10,575 nucleotides of DNA, taken from CALBLZ01 sp041917855. GTDB lineage: Bacteria > Patescibacteriota > UBA1384 > CAILIB01. A program made the position numbers and the translations under genes. Positions 6,154 to 10,575 of this stretch are shown here, piece by piece. The first letter of the stretch is position 1; every line of letters starts with the position of its first letter. The notes under the pieces are model-generated. The model was not told the DNA's origin. It saw only the letters and a list, made by a program, of their open reading frames with translations, and did not search any database. The DNA is taken from positions 1-10,575 of the forward strand of contig JAYRWT010000105.1 in NCBI GenBank assembly GCA_041917855.1, written 5' to 3'.

Positions 6154-6182
6154 AGTGTAGCAAATTGCTACCAACCTGTAAA
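6154..6182 (-). promoter_or_regulatory. Predicted promoter of the rpsG-fusA unit (TTTACA-N17-TACACT)
   Basis: A -35 TTTACA (6182-6177) and a -10 TACACT (6159-6154) are 17 bp apart on the minus strand, with a predicted start near 6147. A promoter is needed here because rpsL ends in terminators and the gene between runs the other way. Its -35 lies inside the spacer of the opposing plus-strand promoter, and its -10 overlaps one arm of the inverted repeat at 6157-6171. Confidence 0.7.
6157..6171. promoter_or_regulatory. Perfect 15-bp inverted repeat, operator-like, between divergent promoters
   Basis: GTAGCAA-A-TTGCTAC is a perfect 7+1+7 inverted repeat. Its right arm contains the plus-strand -35 (TTGCTA, 6165-6170). 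Its left arm covers half of the minus-strand -10 (6154-6159). A dimeric regulator bound here would cover both promoters. No regulator gene is seen nearby, so the role is inferred from position and symmetry. Confidence 0.45.
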
Positions 6183-6193
6183 TGTGGTATGGT
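6165..6193 (+). promoter_or_regulatory. Predicted leaderless promoter of the 48-residue gene (TTGCTA-N17-TATGGT, extended -10)
   Basis: The -35 TTGCTA (6165-6170) and -10 TATGGT (6188-6193) are 17 bp apart. TGG directly precedes the -10, giving an extended -10 (TGnTATGGT). Six nt (TCCGGC) separate the -10 from the ATG at 6200, so the predicted first transcribed base is the A of the start codon. Confidence 0.6.
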
Positions 6194-6199
6194 TCCGGC

Positions 6200-6346
6200 A
6201 TGGCGAAACGCGCTACGGTCTTCGCACGTAAGGTGCTGGACCAAATCGATTGGCACATTGGCTGTGCCGCCCTCGTCATCTTCCTCATAATTCTAGCGCT
6301 CTTCCCCTCTCTAGTAGACAGGCTGGATTATGAGACTCGGGAATAA
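6200..6346 (+). CDS. 48-residue single-pass membrane protein, opposite strand, unknown function
   Basis: I do not recognise this protein. It begins MAKRATVFARKVLDQIDW and has a basic, amphipathic N-terminus. One strongly hydrophobic segment follows (about residues 19-39, HIGCAALVIFLIILALF), then an acidic tail (VDRLDYETRE). The basic N-terminus should be cytoplasmic and the acidic tail outside. Three things support a real gene despite its size: an extended -10 promoter placed for a leaderless message, a 12-bp terminator 8 nt after the stop, and a transmembrane composition with a typical charge pattern. It is the only gene on the plus strand, transcribed away from rpsG and toward rpsL, and it splits the usual rpsL-rpsG pair. 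There is no ribosome-binding site. A 65-codon open frame on the other strand overlaps it but has no hydrophobic core and no terminator of its own. Confidence 0.7.
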   Translation: MAKRATVFARKVLDQIDWHIGCAALVIFLIILALFPSLVDRLDYETRE

Positions 6347-6353
6347 CTATCTC

Positions 6354-6394
6354 AATACGACCACTTACTTTTTTGCGAGTGGTCGTATTCTTTT
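6354..6394 (+). terminator. Intrinsic terminator of the plus-strand 48-residue gene
   Basis: A perfect 12-bp stem (6354-6365 with 6378-6389, AATACGACCACT/AGTGGTCGTATT) has a 12-nt T-rich loop and is followed by CTTTT. The T tract is on the plus-strand side only, which fixes the direction. It starts 8 nt after the TAA at 6344-6346. Confidence 0.85.
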
Positions 6395-6465
6395 AGCGAA
6401 AAGGATCCCTTACGAACTCCTCTACCCTAGCCTGATAGTTAGGCTTTTCTGATCATATCATTACG

Positions 6466-6493
6466 AAAAATGGGAGAGTAAACTCTCCCATTT
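6466..6493 (-). terminator. Second terminator downstream of rpsL
   Basis: An 11-bp stem (6493-6483 with 6478-6468, AAATGGGAGAG/CTCTCCCATTT) with a TTTA loop is followed by TTTTT on the minus strand. It lies about 60 bp beyond the first rpsL terminator and is preceded by a diverged copy of the rpsL tail. It would stop read-through from rpsL before it enters the convergent small gene. Confidence 0.9.
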
Positions 6494-6512
6494 CCCTTAG
6501 GCTCGTTTAACG
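6491..6512 (-). repeat. Diverged second copy of the rpsL 3' end
   Basis: In minus-strand reading, CGTTAAACGAGC followed by TAAGGGAAA (6512-6491) repeats the end of rpsL and its downstream bases (6597-6572). The two blocks of 12 and 9 nt are identical and are separated by 1 nt here and 5 nt in the original. Each copy runs straight into a terminator, but the two terminator stems differ. This looks like an old partial duplication; it does not encode anything here. Confidence 0.55.
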
Positions 6513-6514
6513 AT

Positions 6515-6531
6515 GTATCGCTACGCGATAC
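6515..6531. repeat. Short perfect hairpin between the two rpsL terminators
   Basis: GTATCGC and GCGATAC form a perfect 7-bp stem with a 3-nt loop. There is no T run on either side, so it is not a terminator. It may protect transcript ends or be a relic of the duplication that made the flanking repeat. Confidence 0.4.
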
Positions 6532-6550
6532 TGGCGCACTCGCTCGGTAA

Positions 6551-6574
6551 AGAAAAAGAGGCTTTCGCCTCTTT
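6551..6574 (-). terminator. First terminator of the rpoC-rpsL unit
   Basis: A perfect 8-bp stem (6574-6567 with 6562-6555, AAAGAGGC/GCCTCTTT) with a GAAA tetraloop runs into a T-rich tract (TTTCTTT). It begins 7 nt after the rpsL stop codon. The GAAA loop matches that of the fusA terminator. Confidence 0.85.
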
Positions 6575-6581
6575 CCCTTAC

Positions 6582-6989
6582 CTACGCTCGTTTAACGCCG
6601 TAATGTGAGCGACTCTTCTTGCGGTTTTTTACACCTTGAGCGTCAAGCTTTCCACGAACAATGTGATACTTAACACCCGGAAGGTCTTTCACGCGACCAC
6701 CACGCACTAAAACAACTGAGTGCTCCTGCAGGTTGTGGCCTTCACCTGGAATATAGGCCCAGGTTTCCATTCCGTTGGTCAAACGTACACGCGCAACTTT
6801 ACGCTGAGCGGAGTTTGGCTTTTTAGGAGTGGTAGTTGTTACCTTAATGCATACACCGCGCTTTTGTGGAGCGTTAAGCGGAACTGGACGCTTTTTGAAG
6901 GTGTTAAAGGTAGACTTTAAAACCGGAGCGTTCAGCTTGCGCTTTTGGGTGACGCGAGGCTTACGAAGAAGTTGGTTGATTGTTGGCAT
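6582..6989 (-). CDS. rpsL: 30S ribosomal protein S12
   Basis: This is a complete S12 of 135 residues. It has the longer N-terminal form seen in Bacillus (about 137) rather than the 124 residues of E. coli. S12 sits at the decoding centre and controls accuracy. Seen motifs are PTINQLLRK at the start, PQKRGVC (41-47), TTTPKKPNSAQRK (52-64) and GGRVKDLPG (97-105) with Asp102, the position that RimO methylthiolates in some bacteria. The lysines linked to streptomycin response (Lys57 region and Lys101) are unmutated. Gln62 replaces the Leu found here in E. coli and Bacillus. The ATG is 8 nt after the rpoC stop; upstream is only AAAAAGAAC, a poor ribosome-binding site, so coupling to rpoC is likely. 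Two terminators follow. Confidence 0.98.
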   Translation of the reverse strand: MPTINQLLRKPRVTQKRKLNAPVLKSTFNTFKKRPVPLNAPQKRGVCIKVTTTTPKKPNSAQRKVARVRLTNGMETWAYIPGEGHNLQEHSVVLVRGGRVKDLPGVKYHIVRGKLDAQGVKNRKKSRSHYGVKRA

Positions 6990-6997
6990 AGTTCTTT

Positions 6998-9900
6998 TTA
7001 GGCGGCTGGTTCAGTTTGGTAACCAGTTCCAGCCGGAATGAGCTTACCAATAATTACGTTTTCTTTCAAGCCACGGAGTTCATCACGCTTGCCTTGAATG
7101 GCAGCATCTATGAGAACTGCGGTTGTCTCCTGGAAGGAGGCGGCTGACAAGAAGCTCTTGGTCTTAAGCGAAACACGTGTAATACCAAGGAGCTGCTGCT
7201 CGGCATGGATTGTCTTTGAGGACTTCTGGGCTTCGCGGTAATCAGTCATCTCGATAGTCTGACCAGTGATGTAGTTGGTAGAACCAGCATCAGTTACCAG
7301 CATCTTGGACAACATCTGACGAATGATAATTTCAACGTGCTTGTTGTGAATGGTCTGACCCTGGGTAGAGTAGATCTTCTGCACCTCATTCATAATGTAG
7401 CGCTCAATGGCACCACGACCGGCAACAAGTAGGAGCTGCTGCAGATCTAGGTGACCTTCGGTCAACGCATCACCCTTTTCAACACGATCTCCGGCCTCTA
7501 CACGTAGTGACATCAGGTTTGAAACTGTGTACTCGCGAGTCTGCTTGCCAGGCGCGGTAATGGTAATTACCCCATCCTTAACAGCAACAGTTCCCATGAT
7601 GGTGGCGCGCAGCGTGCGGCCTTCGCCATACTCTACTAGCACATCACGCGGAGCAACCTTGTCGCCTGTCTTTACCACAATGGTCATCTTCTCTGTAGCA
7701 GTAACTACCTGCTTTTCAGCCTCGTCTGCGGTAATGGTCACTAGAGTGTCCTCATCGCGTTCGTCGATAGCTACTACACCAGAAATGTCAGCCATAACAG
7801 CGGGAGTCTTTGGTGAGCGAGCTTCAAAGAGCTCTTCTACACGTGGCAGACCGGCGGTAATGTCGCCTGAACTCTGAGCTACACCACCCATGTGGAAGGT
7901 TTTCATGGTCAGCTGGGTTCCCGGCTCACCAATAGCTTGAGCGGCGATAATACCGACAGCTTCACCCTGCTCAACTAGTTCGCCAGATGCTAGGTTCTTA
8001 CCGTAGCAGTGCTGACAGATACCCCAACCGGCTTTACAGTACAGCGGAGTACGGACAACAACAGTTTCTAAGCCAGCTTCTACCAGCTTGGTAGCAACTT
8101 CCTCATCAATGTAGGTGCCATTTTTTACCCCAGCTTGGTCACCAGCTAGGTAGCGACCAATCAAAGCGTCTTCAAAACGATCGTTTACAAGAAGCTGATC
8201 GGCTTTATGGAGGGTAACACCCTCGGTAGCACCACAGTCAACCTCGGCCACAACTACATCCTGAGCCACATCTACCAGACGACGGGTTAGGTAGCCAGCA
8301 TCAGAGGTACGCAGCGCGGTATCGGCACGACCCTTACGTGAACCGTGGGTTGAGGTGAAGTACTCGAATACTGAAAGACCTTCCTTAAAGTTGCTCTTAA
8401 GCGGAATTTCGATAATTTCACCACTTGGGTTTGCTACAAGACCCTTCATACCGGCAATCTGGTTCAGGTTGGTTACTGTACCACGAGCACCAGACTTAAA
8501 GATGGTCATGATTGGGTTCTCGTCGGTAAAGCCCTTCAGCACGTCGGCTTCTAGCTCCTTACCAGCTTCCATCCACATTTCTACGGTTTTAACGTAGAGC
8601 TCATCACGGGTGATCAAACCAAGCTTGTACTGCTTTTCAACCGCTTCCAGGGCTTTCTCGGTCTTCTCGATAACTTCATCCTTAGCCTTTGGAATCACAA
8701 TGTCAGAGAGAGCAAAGGTAATACCTGACTTTTCAGCGAACTTAAAGCCAGTGTCCTTAATGTCGTCTACAAATACTGCAGTGCGGTCAGAACCAAACTC
8801 TGCAAAGGAACGAGCGATCAGTTTGGCAAGACTCTTCTTGTCCATTGTCTTAGTCTGGTAGCCCATACCCTCTGGTACGATCTTGTTGAAGTGAATCTGA
8901 CCAACTGAAGTGTCGATCATTTCACCATCGATCAGCACCTTAATCTGAGCACGGAAGGCAATTACTCCCTGGTCGTAGGCCATGAGGGCTTCTTCTGGGG
9001 TAGCAAAGGCGCGACCTGATCCCATAGCTTCTGGCTCGACTACAGTCATGTAGTAAATACCAAGGTGCATGTCTTTGTTAGGACCTACGATAACTTCACC
9101 AGAAGCTGGCTTTAGCAGGTTCTTAGAAGAAAGCATGATTTCTCCTGCCTCTTTCTGAGCCTGCTTAGATAGCGGTACGTGTACAGCCATCTGGTCACCG
9201 TCAAAGTCTGCGTTGTAGGCGGTACATACAAGCGGGTGAATCTGAATTGACTTACCTTCAATCAGTACTGGCTGGAAAGCCTGGATACCTAAACGGTGCA
9301 GGGTTGGTGCGCGGTTTAGGAGTACAAAGTGATCCTTGGTGATGTCTTCTAGAATATCCCAGACAAAGCTTTCACCTTGCTCAATCAGACGGGTAGCGTT
9401 CTTTACGTTGTGTACGTATTCACCCTGGATCAGCCTACCGATCAAGAAAGGCTTAAAGAGCTCAAGAGCCATCATCTTAGGCAGACCACACTGGTGCAGC
9501 TTAAGATTAGGACCTACGACAATTACGGAACGACCAGAGTAGTCAACGCGCTTACCCAGAAGGTTCTGGCGGAAACGACCCTGCTTACCACGCAGCATAT
9601 CGGAAAGACTCTTTAGCTTGCGTTTAAGGCCAGTTGCAGCTGCAGCAGCCTTACCCCGACGAGCGTTGTTGTCCACAAGAGCATCTACAGCTTCCTGCAA
9701 CATGCGCTTTTCGTTGCGGGTGATAACCTCTGGGGCACCGCTGTTCAGCAGCTTCTTCAGACGGTTGTTGCGGTTAAGCACACGACGGTAGAGGTCGTTT
9801 AGGTCAGACGCTGCAAAGCGGCCACCATCCAGCTGAACCATCGGGCGCAGATCTGGTGGGATAACAGGTAGACGAGTCATAACCAGCCATTCAGCGTTGA

Positions 9901-10575
9901 TTTCTGCCTTACTCAGGTCGGAAACAAGCTTTAGGCTACGGGCAACACGGCGGCGGTTAAGCGGGCTAGCGGTCTCTAGATCTTTCTGGAGACGAGCAAG
10001 CTCGTGGGTAAGATCAATACCACGTAGTAGGTCACGGATAGCCTCAGCACCAATACCAACACGGATGATGGCACCATGCTTCAGCGATAAATCGTGATAT
10101 ACAGACTCAGAGATTACGCTACCACGTACCAGGTCGGTAAGCTCGCGCTTGGTCTCTTTGTACTCTTGCTCAACCTGCTGTAGCTTAAGCAGGGCCTCTG
10201 GAGTAATCTCAGCTGGCTGCTTACCGTCAAGAATCTCAGAGCGGATCTCTTTGAACTCAGCTTCAAGCTGGGTAAGAGCGTCCTCGCGTACAGCATCGTT
10301 AACCTCGAGTACTACGTAGGCGGCAAAATAGATAACCTTTTCAAGGTCAGCTACTGACATGCTCAGCAGGGTTCCAATTACCGATGGAACACCCTGTACG
10401 TACCACAGGTGAGCAACCGGTACAGCTAGGTCAATGTGACCCATACGGACACGGCGCACGTAGGAGCGAGTAACTTCTACACCACACTTGTCACAAATCA
10501 CATTTTTGTAACGGATGGACTTGTACTTACCACAGTAACACTTGTAGTCCTGGGTAGGACCGAAAATACGTTCAC
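6998..10575 (-). CDS. rpoC: RNA polymerase beta' subunit, N-terminus outside the window
   Basis: This frame is open to the right edge and encodes the last 1191 residues of beta'; by comparison with E. coli about 58 N-terminal residues are missing. The N-terminal zinc site is present (Cys at fragment residues 12, 14, 27 and 30: CYC and CDKC). The catalytic magnesium loop NADFDGDQ is at residues 454-461 (nucleotides 9214-9191). The bridge-helix segment GSRKGRADTALRTSDAGYL, the second zinc site (DCGATEG and CKAGWGICQHCYG) and the trigger-loop start GEPGTQLTMKTFHMGGVA follow. GDITAGLPRVEELFEAR comes directly after the trigger loop, without the large insertion of proteobacteria. The C-terminus ends LIPAGTGYQTEPAA. 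A GTG at 10501 is an internal Val codon, not the start. rpsL follows after 8 nt with no terminator, so the two are co-transcribed. Confidence 0.99.
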   Translation of the reverse strand, partial: ERIFGPTQDYKCYCGKYKSIRYKNVICDKCGVEVTRSYVRRVRMGHIDLAVPVAHLWYVQGVPSVIGTLLSMSVADLEKVIYFAAYVVLEVNDAVREDALTQLEAEFKEIRSEILDGKQPAEITPEALLKLQQVEQEYKETKRELTDLVRGSVISESVYHDLSLKHGAIIRVGIGAEAIRDLLRGIDLTHELARLQKDLETASPLNRRRVARSLKLVSDLSKAEINAEWLVMTRLPVIPPDLRPMVQLDGGRFAASDLNDLYRRVLNRNNRLKKLLNSGAPEVITRNEKRMLQEAVDALVDNNARRGKAAAAATGLKRKLKSLSDMLRGKQGRFRQNLLGKRVDYSGRSVIVVGPNLKLHQCGLPKMMALELFKPFLIGRLIQGEYVHNVKNATRLIEQGESFVWDILEDITKDHFVLLNRAPTLHRLGIQAFQPVLIEGKSIQIHPLVCTAYNADFDGDQMAVHVPLSKQAQKEAGEIMLSSKNLLKPASGEVIVGPNKDMHLGIYYMTVVEPEAMGSGRAFATPEEALMAYDQGVIAFRAQIKVLIDGEMIDTSVGQIHFNKIVPEGMGYQTKTMDKKSLAKLIARSFAEFGSDRTAVFVDDIKDTGFKFAEKSGITFALSDIVIPKAKDEVIEKTEKALEAVEKQYKLGLITRDELYVKTVEMWMEAGKELEADVLKGFTDENPIMTIFKSGARGTVTNLNQIAGMKGLVANPSGEIIEIPLKSNFKEGLSVFEYFTSTHGSRKGRADTALRTSDAGYLTRRLVDVAQDVVVAEVDCGATEGVTLHKADQLLVNDRFEDALIGRYLAGDQAGVKNGTYIDEEVATKLVEAGLETVVVRTPLYCKAGWGICQHCYGKNLASGELVEQGEAVGIIAAQAIGEPGTQLTMKTFHMGGVAQSSGDITAGLPRVEELFEARSPKTPAVMADISGVVAIDERDEDTLVTITADEAEKQVVTATEKMTIVVKTGDKVAPRDVLVEYGEGRTLRATIMGTVAVKDGVITITAPGKQTREYTVSNLMSLRVEAGDRVEKGDALTEGHLDLQQLLLVAGRGAIERYIMNEVQKIYSTQGQTIHNKHVEIIIRQMLSKMLVTDAGSTNYITGQTIEMTDYREAQKSSKTIHAEQQLLGITRVSLKTKSFLSAASFQETTAVLIDAAIQGKRDELRGLKENVIIGKLIPAGTGYQTEPAA

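Noticed and set aside
6091..6288. A 65-codon minus-strand frame covering the rpsG upstream region
   Set aside because: It starts upstream of the rpsG promoter, overlaps the better supported plus-strand gene, and shows no domain or hydrophobic core. Only its last 16 codons are kept as a possible leader peptide.
6078..6290. A 70-codon plus-strand frame starting at 6078
   Set aside because: It lies in a different frame from the 48-residue gene, runs through the divergent promoter region and has no promoter of its own.
6429..6450. Second plus-strand terminator (AGCCT/AGGCT stem followed by TTTT)
   Set aside because: The stem is only 5 bp and the strong terminator at 6354-6394 already serves the gene.
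1..10575. Alternative genetic code with UGA read as Gly, as in some CPR phyla
   Set aside because: All conserved genes are open with UGA as stop, Gly is encoded by GGN codons, and UGA ends the small membrane gene before fusA.

Overview
This window is a block of core gene-expression genes, nearly all on the minus strand. Read in the direction of transcription (right to left) it runs: rpoC (5' end outside the window), rpsL, rpsG, a small two-helix membrane protein, fusA, radC, tuf, rpsJ, rplC and the first 23 codons of rplD. This is the end of the rpoBC unit, the str operon (S12, S7, EF-G, EF-Tu) and the start of the S10 operon (S10, L3, L4) joined together. The proteins are bacterial and intact. 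UGA is used once as a stop and never in frame in the long genes, so a UGA=Gly code is excluded. Base composition looks close to balanced. The protein sequences look like a Candidate Phyla Radiation bacterium, possibly Saccharibacteria. That is an impression from sequence style, not a proven placement.

The punctuation divides the block into separate transcription units. (1) rpoC-rpsL runs from beyond the right edge and ends at a GAAA-loop terminator (6551-6574), with a second terminator behind it (6466-6493). (2) A 48-residue membrane protein at 6200-6346 lies on the opposite strand between rpsL and rpsG, with its own promoter and terminator. (3) rpsG, an 82-residue membrane protein and fusA form one tightly coupled unit with a promoter at 6154-6182 and a strong terminator at 3203-3233. 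(4) radC stands alone with a promoter whose predicted start falls on the ATG. (5) tuf, rpsJ, rplC and rplD start from two tandem promoters just after radC, so here EF-Tu is the first gene of the S10 operon.

The parts outside textbook content are the two small membrane proteins, the interlocked divergent promoters around a perfect 15-bp inverted repeat at 6157-6171, two genes that look leaderless (radC and the plus-strand 48-residue gene), a pair of hairpins in front of rpsJ that hold its only good ribosome-binding motifs, and a diverged second copy of the rpsL 3' end with its own terminator. I see no tRNA, rRNA, CRISPR array, insertion sequence or phage gene. The longest stretch without a gene is 6347-6581, which holds terminators and repeats.
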